Assembly (NCBI GenBank): GCA_903928045.1
Contig: CAIYPH010000878.1
Span: 1 to 7,862 of the forward strand
Length of the DNA: 7,862 bases
Direction of reading: 5' to 3'
DNA from: an uncultured Rhodospirillales bacterium
GTDB lineage: Bacteria > Pseudomonadota > Alphaproteobacteria > Acetobacterales > Acetobacteraceae
Position 1 is the stretch's first letter. Each line of letters begins with the position of its first letter. This document shows positions 1 to 5,936 of this stretch, in pieces. The notes beneath the pieces were generated by a model. It saw only the letters and a program-made list of their open reading frames with translations, searched no databases and was not told where the DNA came from. The translations under genes and the position numbers were made by a program.

Positions 1-1
1 C

Positions 2-1024
2 GGCTGTGCAACCGCAACCGAACTGCCCGAAGGCGCCATACTGGTCCCCGGCTTCATCGACCTCCAGGTCAACGGCGGCGACGGGGTGATGCTGAACGAC
101 AACCCCGCGCCCGGCCGCCTGCGCCGAATCGCCCGCGCCCACGCCAAGGCCGGCAGCACAACCATCCTCCCCACCCTGATCAGCGGCACCCGCCCCCTGC
201 TCGCGGCCACGCTGGCGGCCGGGCGGGCAGCGATCGGCGAAGGCGCGGCCGGCGTCGCAGGCATTCATCTGGAAGGCCCCTTCCTGGCGCCGGCCCGGCG
301 CGGCGTGCATCCGGCCGAGGCGATGACCCTGCCGACCGAGGAGGACATCGCCGCCCTCTGCGCCCCCTTCCCCGGCCGGCTGCTGGTGACCCTGGCGCCC
401 GACATGGTGCCGCCGGCGGTGGTGGCGCGCCTGGTGGCGGCCGGCGTGATCGTGTTCGCTGGGCATACCGATGGCAGCTTCGCGCAGATCGAGGCCGGTT
501 TGGCCGCGGGGATCAGCGGTTTCACGCATCTATATAATGCGATGTCGCCCTTCACCGTGCGCGAGCCCGGTGCCGTGGGCGCGGCGCTCGACCACCCAAC
601 CGCGCGGGCCGGCATCATCGCCGATCGGCTGCATGTGCACCCCGCCGCCATCCGCGTCGCGCTGCGCTGCATGGGGCCGGAGCGGTTGTTCCTGGTGTCG
701 GACGCGATGGCCACCGCGGCCTCCGACGTCACCGCATTCGAACTCTACGGGCAGAAAATCACCCTGACCGACGGCCGTCTGACCAATGAGGGCGGCACGC
801 TCGCCGGCGCGCACCTCACCATGGCGGAAGCCGTGCAGATCGCGGTGCGCGATATCGGCATTTCGCTGGCCGACGCCCTGACCATGGCGACACGCACGCC
901 GGCGGACGTGCTTGGGCGCACCGATCTTGGCCGCATAGCCCGTGGGGCGGCGGCCGATTTCGTGGCGCTCGATCGGGATTTGTCGGTGATCGGCGTGTGG
1001 CAGGCCGGCCAGCGCATCCGCTGA
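2..1024 (+). CDS. nagA: N-acetylglucosamine-6-phosphate deacetylase, 5'-truncated by window edge
   Basis: Cytoplasmic amidohydrolase that removes acetate from GlcNAc-6-phosphate to give glucosamine-6-phosphate, in amino-sugar and cell-wall recycling. The frame is open from the first bases and already reads family sequence (LVPGFIDLQVNGG, about codons 14-26) before the first internal GTG/ATG at 86/89. The true start therefore lies outside the window and only a short N-terminal part is missing. Expected active-site landmarks are all present: HLEGPF with the metal-binding Glu at 272-274, GHTDGS with His at 464-466, THLYNAM with His at 527-529, and SDAM with the catalytic Asp at 701-703. The C-terminal end (TPADVLG, then GAAADFVALD) is typical of the amidohydrolase superfamily. 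The stop is TGA at 1022-1024. It converges on the aldehyde dehydrogenase gene 15 bp away. Any nagB/nagK partners would lie upstream and cannot be seen. Confidence 0.95.
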   Translation, partial: GCATATELPEGAILVPGFIDLQVNGGDGVMLNDNPAPGRLRRIARAHAKAGSTTILPTLISGTRPLLAATLAAGRAAIGEGAAGVAGIHLEGPFLAPARRGVHPAEAMTLPTEEDIAALCAPFPGRLLVTLAPDMVPPAVVARLVAAGVIVFAGHTDGSFAQIEAGLAAGISGFTHLYNAMSPFTVREPGAVGAALDHPTARAGIIADRLHVHPAAIRVALRCMGPERLFLVSDAMATAASDVTAFELYGQKITLTDGRLTNEGGTLAGAHLTMAEAVQIAVRDIGISLADALTMATRTPADVLGRTDLGRIARGAAADFVALDRDLSVIGVWQAGQRIR

Positions 1025-1039
1025 CCGGCCGCCACTGGG

Positions 1040-2473
1040 TTACAGACCGGCCGGGGTGACGAACTTGGTGTTGAGGTAGGCTTCCATCGCCTCAAGCCCG
1101 CCCTCGGAGCCGTAGCCGCTGTCCTTGATGCCGCCGAACGGCACTTCCGGCAGCGCGAGCCCGTGGTGGTTGATCGACATCATGCCGGCTTCCACCTGCG
1201 CCGCGATGGCGTTCGCCGTCTTGGCCGAGCTTGTGTAGGCGTAGGAGGCGAGGCCGTAAGGCAGGCGGTTGGCTTCCGCCACCACGTCCTCGAAGCCCTT
1301 GAACGGCACCATCAGCGCCAGCGGGCCGAAGGGCTCCTCGTTCATGACGCGCATGGAGAGGTTGAGCTCGGTCAGCACGGTCGGCTCGAAGAAATTGCCC
1401 TTGTTGCCGATACGCTTGCCGCCGGTCTTCACAGTGGCGCCCTTCTGCACCGCATCGGCCACGAAGCCTTCCATCGCCGTCACCCGGCGGGGGTTGGCGA
1501 GCGGGCCCATGGTGGAGGTCGGATCAAGTCCGTCGCCCACCTTCAGCGCCGCGGCGATGGCGGTGAACTTGGCGACGAATTCCTCGTAGACCTTCTCCTG
1601 CACCAGGAAGCGCGTCGGCGACACGCAGACCTGGCCGGCGTTGCGGAACTTGTTGGCGGCGAGGATTTTCGAAGCGGTGTCCACGTCGGCATCATCGAAC
1701 ACGATCGCCGGGGCATGGCCGCCGAGTTCCATCGTCACCCGCTTCATGTGCAGCCCAGCAAGCGCCGAGAGCTGCTTGCCGACGGCGGTGGAGCCGGTGA
1801 AGCTGATCTTCTTGATGGTGGGGTGCGGGATCAGATACTCGCTGATTTCCGCGGGAATGCCGTAGACCAGCTGCACCACGCCGGCCGGCAGCCCGGCATC
1901 GACATACGCGCGCACCAGTTCGGCGCAGGAGGCCGGGGTCTCTTCCGGGCCTTTGAGGATCACCGCGCAGCCGGCGGCGAGTGCGGCAGAAATCTTTCGC
2001 ACGGCCTGGTTGATCGGGAAGTTCCACGGCGTGAAGGCAGCGACCACGCCGACCGGCTCCTTTATGACGAGCTGGTAGACGCCCTCGGCGCGGGCGGGGA
2101 TGACGCGGCCATAGGCGCGGCGGCCCTCCTCGGCGAACCACTCGATCACGTCGGCGGCGACGCCAAGCTCGCCCTTGGCCTCGGCGACCGGCTTGCCCTG
2201 CTCCATCGTCATCAGCCGGGCGATCGCCTCCGTGCGCTCGCGGATGAGACCGGCGGCCTTGCGCATCACCTTGCTGCGCTCATAGGCCGATACCTTCTTC
2301 CACACCGCGAAGCCGCGCTCGGCGGCTTCCAGCGCGCGGTCGAGGTCGGCACGTTCGGCGTGAGCGACGGTGCCGAGCGGCTCGGACGTGGCGGGGTTGA
2401 GCACGGTGAGCGTGCGCCCGGCGGCGGCCGGGGCCCAGGCACCGTCGATATGGAGGGAGACATCTTGATACAT
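1040..2473 (-). CDS. NAD(P)-dependent aldehyde dehydrogenase, succinate-semialdehyde dehydrogenase type
   Basis: Full-length (477 aa) soluble aldehyde dehydrogenase that oxidises an aldehyde to its acid with NAD(P)+. Visible motifs, in order: PWNFP with the oxyanion Asn151; cofactor-binding Lys174 in [12 protein letters not shown] at 225-228; the general base Glu249 in MELGGHAP; the catalytic Cys283 in GQVCVS; EEPFGP with Glu380; and the C-terminal [11 protein letters not shown] at 445-455. Overall it resembles GabD-like semialdehyde dehydrogenases, which feed GABA or related semialdehydes into the TCA cycle. The substrate-loop stretch [16 protein letters not shown] differs from what I recall of enteric GabD, so the substrate could also be alpha-ketoglutarate semialdehyde or another short aldehyde. 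The ATG is supported by GAGGA seven bases upstream. The gene is divergent from aapJ and convergent with nagA. I am sure of the family and unsure of the substrate. Confidence 0.93.
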   Translation of the reverse strand: MYQDVSLHIDGAWAPAAAGRTLTVLNPATSEPLGTVAHAERADLDRALEAAERGFAVWKKVSAYERSKVMRKAAGLIRERTEAIARLMTMEQGKPVAEAKGELGVAADVIEWFAEEGRRAYGRVIPARAEGVYQLVIKEPVGVVAAFTPWNFPINQAVRKISAALAAGCAVILKGPEETPASCAELVRAYVDAGLPAGVVQLVYGIPAEISEYLIPHPTIKKISFTGSTAVGKQLSALAGLHMKRVTMELGGHAPAIVFDDADVDTASKILAANKFRNAGQVCVSPTRFLVQEKVYEEFVAKFTAIAAALKVGDGLDPTSTMGPLANPRRVTAMEGFVADAVQKGATVKTGGKRIGNKGNFFEPTVLTELNLSMRVMNEEPFGPLALMVPFKGFEDVVAEANRLPYGLASYAYTSSAKTANAIAAQVEAGMMSINHHGLALPEVPFGGIKDSGYGSEGGLEAMEAYLNTKFVTPAGL

Positions 2474-2480
2474 CGGGGAA

Positions 2481-2485
2481 TCCTC
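2481..2485 (-). promoter_or_regulatory. Ribosome binding site of the aldehyde dehydrogenase gene
   Basis: On the minus strand this reads GAGGA, separated by 7 bases from the ATG at 2473-2471. It supports that start over any internal Met. Confidence 0.75.
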
Positions 2486-2518
2486 AATTGGTCGGGCGAG
2501 CAGGCGCTATAGCCAATT
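2486..2518. repeat. Inverted repeat AATTGG-N21-CCAATT enclosing a GCTATAGC palindrome
   Basis: AATTGG at 2486-2491 is the exact reverse complement of CCAATT at 2513-2518. Between them lies the 8-bp palindrome GCTATAGC (2506-2513). On the minus strand TATAGC could be a -10 box for the aldehyde dehydrogenase gene, but the hexamer 17 bp upstream (ATGGTG) is a poor -35. This could be an operator for the divergent gene or chance; the arms are short. Confidence 0.3.
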
Positions 2519-2575
2519 CAACACGGCGCACCATAGACCTTGGCCGCCGCCGGGTCGAGGCCGGTGCGCGCCCGG

Positions 2576-2592
2576 GGCACCTACGTGGTGCA
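2576..2592 (+). promoter_or_regulatory. Putative NtrC binding site upstream of aapJ
   Basis: The sequence is GGCACC-TACG-TGGTGCA. The known NtrC consensus is TGCACC-N4-TGGTGCA, so 12 of 13 defined positions match; only the first T is changed to G. Extra GCACC/GGTGC half-sites lie at 2528-2532 and 2563-2567. The site ends about 100 bp before the aapJ start. Published work on rhizobial aap operons links them to the Ntr nitrogen system, which fits. I found no sigma-54 promoter (GG-N10-GC core with good flanks) downstream of it, so NtrC could act here as a repressor or with another promoter. The match is seen; function is inferred. Confidence 0.6.
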
Positions 2593-2593
2593 G

Positions 2594-2609
2594 TGCAAAA
2601 AACTTTGCA
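2594..2609. repeat. TGCAAA-N4-TTTGCA palindrome, possible operator
   Basis: A perfect 6-bp inverted repeat with an AAAC centre lies one base after the NtrC-like site and about 85 bp before aapJ. It sits in an A/T-rich pocket of an otherwise GC-rich region, as operators and promoter elements often do. No regulator family can be assigned from the sequence. Confidence 0.4.
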
Positions 2610-2681
2610 GCATTGCCGGTTACGCATGGTTGCATCGCGCCCGGTATTGAGTCAGCGTGACCGCGGGTAAAACCAAAGAAC

Positions 2682-2687
2682 AGGGAG
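2682..2687 (+). promoter_or_regulatory. Ribosome binding site of aapJ
   Basis: AGGGAG, with 6 bases to the ATG at 2694. It is the strongest Shine-Dalgarno sequence in the window and sets the start at 2694 rather than at Met9. Confidence 0.8.
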
Positions 2688-2693
2688 ACTGGC

Positions 2694-3752
2694 ATGACCT
2701 CACTTCCAGCGCGCATCATGCGTGCCGGCCGTTACGCATTGGCCGCGGGCGCCGCGATGCTCTTCACGAGCGTTGTCGCGCAGGCGCAGGTGGCTCCCCC
2801 GCCGGGGCCGACCGTTGACGCCATCAAGAAGCGCGGGATGCTGAATTGCGGCATCGACACCGGGGTTCCCGGTTTCGCCTTCCAGGACAACAAGGGCGTC
2901 TGGCACGGCATCGACATCGATTATTGCCGCGCCGTGGCCGCCGCCGTGCTCGGTGACCCCGACAAGGTGAAGTACACCGGCACCACTGCCGCCGCACGCT
3001 TCACCGTGCTGCAGTCCGGCGAGATCGACATGCTGGTCCGCGATTCGACGCTGACCTTCACGCGCTCCACCGTGCTCGGCCTCGAAGAGGTCGCGGTGAA
3101 CTTCTATGCCGGCCAGGGCTTCCTGGTGCGCAAGTCGATCGGCGTGACCAAGGCGGCCGAGTTGCAGGGCGCCACCATCTGCATGGTGACCGGCGCGACG
3201 CTCGAACTGAACATCGCCGACTTCGCCCGCTCCACCGGCGCCAAGATCGGCTCGCTGCTGTTCGAGAAGCCGGAAGAGGCGATCGCCGCCATGGAAGCCG
3301 GCCGTTGCGACGGCTACACCGACGATACCGGCTCGCTCGCCGGCAAGCGGTCGACCCAGAAGAAGCCGGATGACTGGTTCGTCATGCCCGAGCTGATCTC
3401 CAAGGAGCCGCTGGGCATCCACACCCGCTCGGGCGATCCGCGCTGGCAGAAGATCCTGTTCTGGCTCGACAACGCGCTCAAGTCCGCCGAGGAATTCGGC
3501 GTGACGCAGGCCAATGCCGACCAGATGAAGGCCTCCAAGGACCCGTTCATCCTGCGCCTGCTCGGCGTCGAGGGTGAGACCGGCAAGGCGCTTGGCCTCG
3601 AGGAAGCCTGGGCGTTCCGCGCCATCAAGACCGTCGGCAACTACGGCGAGATGTACGAGCGTCACTTCGGCCCCAAGGCGCTCAACCTGCCGCGCGGCCA
3701 GAACAACCTCTACACCAAGGGTGGCCTGCACTACCCGCTGCCGATCCGCTGA
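2694..3752 (+). CDS. aapJ: General L-amino acid ABC transporter, periplasmic binding protein AapJ
   Basis: Periplasmic solute-binding protein (family 3, 352 aa) that would deliver L-amino acids to the AapQ/AapM permeases. A Sec signal peptide is visible: basic start (R7, R10, R13), hydrophobic core at about 14-28, and an AQA site with cleavage likely after A31. The mature protein follows the AapJ pattern: LNCGIDTGVPGF (50-61), DIDYCRAVAAAVLGD (74-88), ARFTVLQSGEID (101-112), ELNIADF (171-177) and GRCDGYT (203-209). Cysteines 52, 78, 163 and 205 are at family positions. The ligand-loop segment reads VRDSTLTFTR (115-124), where I recall RNTTWT in rhizobial AapJ, so substrate preference may differ. 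It is the first gene of the block, behind a good RBS and an NtrC-like site, and the next start is 30 bp away in the same frame. Confidence 0.94.
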   Translation: MTSLPARIMRAGRYALAAGAAMLFTSVVAQAQVAPPPGPTVDAIKKRGMLNCGIDTGVPGFAFQDNKGVWHGIDIDYCRAVAAAVLGDPDKVKYTGTTAAARFTVLQSGEIDMLVRDSTLTFTRSTVLGLEEVAVNFYAGQGFLVRKSIGVTKAAELQGATICMVTGATLELNIADFARSTGAKIGSLLFEKPEEAIAAMEAGRCDGYTDDTGSLAGKRSTQKKPDDWFVMPELISKEPLGIHTRSGDPRWQKILFWLDNALKSAEEFGVTQANADQMKASKDPFILRLLGVEGETGKALGLEEAWAFRAIKTVGNYGEMYERHFGPKALNLPRGQNNLYTKGGLHYPLPIR

Positions 3753-3770
3753 TCGGAAGCGCATGACAAC

Positions 3771-3774
3771 GAGG
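3771..3774 (+). promoter_or_regulatory. Ribosome binding site deciding the TTG start of aapQ
   Basis: GAGG with 8 bases to the TTG at 3783. The nearby ATG at 3763 is in another frame and stops after seven codons (TGA at 3784-3786). No in-frame ATG or GTG lies between the aapJ stop and 3783, so TTG is the best start. Confidence 0.55.
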
Positions 3775-3782
3775 TCAGCGCC

Positions 3783-4886
3783 TTGACGACACGACAGAAG
3801 GCGCTGACCTGGCAGGCGGTGGTGGCGGTTGTCACCGCCGCCATCCTGCTGTTTTTCGCCCGCAATGTGTCGGACAACCTCGCGGTGCGCGGGCTGTCCT
3901 TCGGCTTCGATTTCCTCTGGCGCAAAGCCGGGTTCGATATCCCCTTCCACCTCGTAGAATGGGACGTGAATTTCCCCTACGGCCGCGCGCTCTGGGTCTC
4001 CGGCGTCAACACCCTCTTCGCCGCGGCGATTTCCATCGTGGTCTCCTCCGCCCTCGGCCTCACGCTCGCCCTCATGCGCCTCTCCGGCAACCTCCTCGCC
4101 GCCGGCACCGCGCGCACCCTGGTCGAGATCATCCGTAACACGCCGCAGCTCCTGCAAATCGTGTTCATCTATTTCGCCGTGCTGCAGGCCCTGCCGCAGC
4201 TCCGCCAGAGCTACAACCTCGGCGCCGGGCTGTTCCTCAACGTCCGCGGCCTCTACGTCCCCGCCGCCTCCGGCACCGCGTGGGACTGGATCACCAGCAT
4301 CACGCTGATCGCCGTCGCGCTCGCCGCCCTGCTGTGGCGGCGCATCGGCATGCAATTGCCCCGCCTTCTCGTGCTCCCGCCGCTCCTCATCCTCGGCCTC
4401 GTCATCGCCGGCTTCACCGCCTCCTGGGACCCGCCGGCCCTCAAGGGCTTCAACTTCGCCGGCGGCGTGCGCATCCCGCCCGAAGTGCTGGCCATCGTGC
4501 TGGGCGTGTCGATCTACACCAGCGCCTTCATCGCCGAGAACGTCCGCGCCGCCATCCTCGGCATCCATAAAGGCCAGACCGAGGCCGCCCGCTCCCTCGG
4601 CCTCACCGCGGGGCGAACCATGGCGCTGGTCATCCTGCCCCAGGCGCTGCGCATCCTCATCCCGCCGCTCACCAGCCAGTATCTCAACATCATCAAATCC
4701 ACCACGCTCGGCGCCGCCATCGCCTATCCCGAGATCCTGCAAATCATGGCCCGCACCGTGCTCAACCAGTCCGGCCGGGCCATCGAGGTGATGACCATCG
4801 TGCTCGGCGTCTTCCTCGCGGTGAACCTCATCACCTCGCTGGCGATGAACCACTGGAACCGCAAATTGGCGCTGCAAGGCCGATGA
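3783..4886 (+). CDS. aapQ: General L-amino acid ABC transporter, permease AapQ
   Basis: Inner-membrane permease (367 aa, polar amino-acid ABC family) that pairs with AapM to form the channel. The N-terminal helix at about 11-26 precedes the AapQ-like GFDFLWRKAGFDI (41-53) and YGRAL (66-70). Further hydrophobic stretches lie at about 74-98, 115-137, 170-185, 194-212, 234-250 and 335-355. The cytoplasmic ATPase-docking EAA loop is clear: EAARSLGLTAGR (267-278), then LPQALRILIPPL (285-296). The TTG start has a GAGG eight bases upstream. It is somewhat shorter than the near-400-residue rhizobial AapQ I recall. It ends in a 4-bp ATGA overlap with aapM, indicating translational coupling. Confidence 0.94.
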   Translation: MTTRQKALTWQAVVAVVTAAILLFFARNVSDNLAVRGLSFGFDFLWRKAGFDIPFHLVEWDVNFPYGRALWVSGVNTLFAAAISIVVSSALGLTLALMRLSGNLLAAGTARTLVEIIRNTPQLLQIVFIYFAVLQALPQLRQSYNLGAGLFLNVRGLYVPAASGTAWDWITSITLIAVALAALLWRRIGMQLPRLLVLPPLLILGLVIAGFTASWDPPALKGFNFAGGVRIPPEVLAIVLGVSIYTSAFIAENVRAAILGIHKGQTEAARSLGLTAGRTMALVILPQALRILIPPLTSQYLNIIKSTTLGAAIAYPEILQIMARTVLNQSGRAIEVMTIVLGVFLAVNLITSLAMNHWNRKLALQGR

Positions 4887-5932
4887 AAATCCTCCGCGCC
4901 CTCTTCGGCTCCCGCGGCAACGCCATCATCTCGCTCCTGATGATCGCCCTCTTCGCCTGGGTCGTCCCCCCCTTCCTCTCCTGGGCCTTCACCCACGCGG
5001 TGTGGGATGCGGTGAACCGCGCCGCCTGCTCCGCCGCCGATACCGGCGCCTGCTGGGCCTTCATCAAGGCGCGCTTCGCCCTGTTCTTCTACGGCGTCTA
5101 CCCCGAGGGCGAGCGCTGGCGCGTCCATCTCGGCCTCGCTTTGCTCGTCGTCTTCGGCGTCGGCGCCCTGTTCTCGCAACGCCGCCGCGGCTGGTGGCTG
5201 CTCGGCCTCATGGTCCTCGTCCCCATCGCCGACGCCATCCTGCTGATCGGCGGCATCTTCGGCCTGCGCGCCATCCCCACCAATGACTGGGGCGGCCTCA
5301 TGCTGAACGTGGTGATCTCCTTCGTCGCCCTCGGCGGCTCCATCCCCATCGGCATCGCACTCGCCTTCGGCCGCCGTTCGAAATGGCCGGTGATCCGCTA
5401 TCTCTCCACCGTGCTGATCGAATTCTGGCGCGGCGTGCCCCTCCTCGCCGTCCTCTTCATGGGCCTCGTCCTCCTTCCCCTCTTCCTCCCCAACGGCGTC
5501 AACGTCGACAACCTCGTCCGCGCCCTGATCGTGATGACCATCTTCACCGGCGCCTACATGGCCGAAACCATCCGCGGCGGGCTGCAAGGCGTGGACTCCG
5601 GGCAGTCCGAGGCCGCCCGCGCCCTCGGCATGCACGAGGCCCAGGTCAACCTCCTCATCGTGCTGCCCCAGGCGCTCCGCCTCTCCATCCCCGGCATCAT
5701 CAACATCGCCGTCGACCTCTTCAAAGACACCACCCTCGTCTCCATCGTCGGCCTGTTCGACCTCATGGGCGTCGTCAGCCAATCCCTCAAAGACACCGCC
5801 TGGACCGGACTCGCCGCCGAAGGCTACGTCTTCGCCGCCGCCGTCTTCTTCTTCGCCTGCCTGGTCATCTCCCTTGGGGGATCGGTGCTGGAGAAGCACT
5901 TCTCCTCCGCCCCCGGCGCCGCCAAGCGCTGA
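4883..5932 (+). CDS. aapM: General L-amino acid ABC transporter, permease AapM
   Basis: Second inner-membrane permease (349 aa) of the Aap system. It is distinguished from AapQ by the periplasmic signature GACWAFIKARFALFFYG (55-71), followed by YPEGERWR (73-80). This matches the AapM-type insertion after the first helix (about 14-36), with cysteines 49 and 57. Hydrophobic segments follow at about 83-97, 104-126, 138-162, 183-202 and 312-332. The EAA loop is at 243-254 (EAARALGMHEAQ), with LPQALRLSIPGI at 261-272. The N-terminal cytoplasmic tail is shorter than that of the rhizobial proteins I recall. Its ATG overlaps the aapQ stop (ATGA). The gene that normally follows, the ATPase aapP, is absent; a family-5 binding protein begins 4 bp after the stop. 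Confidence 0.95.
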   Translation: MKILRALFGSRGNAIISLLMIALFAWVVPPFLSWAFTHAVWDAVNRAACSAADTGACWAFIKARFALFFYGVYPEGERWRVHLGLALLVVFGVGALFSQRRRGWWLLGLMVLVPIADAILLIGGIFGLRAIPTNDWGGLMLNVVISFVALGGSIPIGIALAFGRRSKWPVIRYLSTVLIEFWRGVPLLAVLFMGLVLLPLFLPNGVNVDNLVRALIVMTIFTGAYMAETIRGGLQGVDSGQSEAARALGMHEAQVNLLIVLPQALRLSIPGIINIAVDLFKDTTLVSIVGLFDLMGVVSQSLKDTAWTGLAAEGYVFAAAVFFFACLVISLGGSVLEKHFSSAPGAAKR

Positions 5933-5936
5933 GCCC

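Noticed and set aside
1023..1054. GACCGGCC direct repeat (1023-1030, 1045-1052) and a CCGGCC/GGCCGG inverted pair between the convergent nagA and dehydrogenase genes, as a shared terminator
   Set aside because: The stem is only 6 bp with an 18-base loop and has no T tract on either strand; such GC repeats are expected by chance here.
1163..2512. A 449-codon plus-strand frame antisense to the aldehyde dehydrogenase
   Set aside because: The opposite strand encodes an intact enzyme with all catalytic motifs; this frame is His/Gly/Arg-rich shadow sequence.
2593..2640. A sigma-54 promoter for aapJ downstream of the NtrC-like site
   Set aside because: The TTGC-like boxes at 2605, 2613 and 2630 have no GG at the required spacing; the nearest GG is 12 rather than 10 bases from GC.
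3763..3786. ATG at 3763 as the aapQ start
   Set aside because: It is out of frame with aapQ and reaches TGA after seven codons; the resemblance of its first residues (MTTR) to the aapQ start is coincidence or a small duplication.
2700..4877. A 725-codon open frame on the minus strand, opposite aapJ-aapQ
   Set aside because: It is entirely antisense to two well-supported family members, has low-complexity Gly/Asp/Glu/His-rich sequence, and arises from GC-rich codon use on the other strand.
5874..5936. A longer N-terminus for the family-5 binding protein beginning at 5874
   Set aside because: It would overlap aapM by 59 bp and place 21 Pro-rich residues before a clean export signal that starts at 5937.
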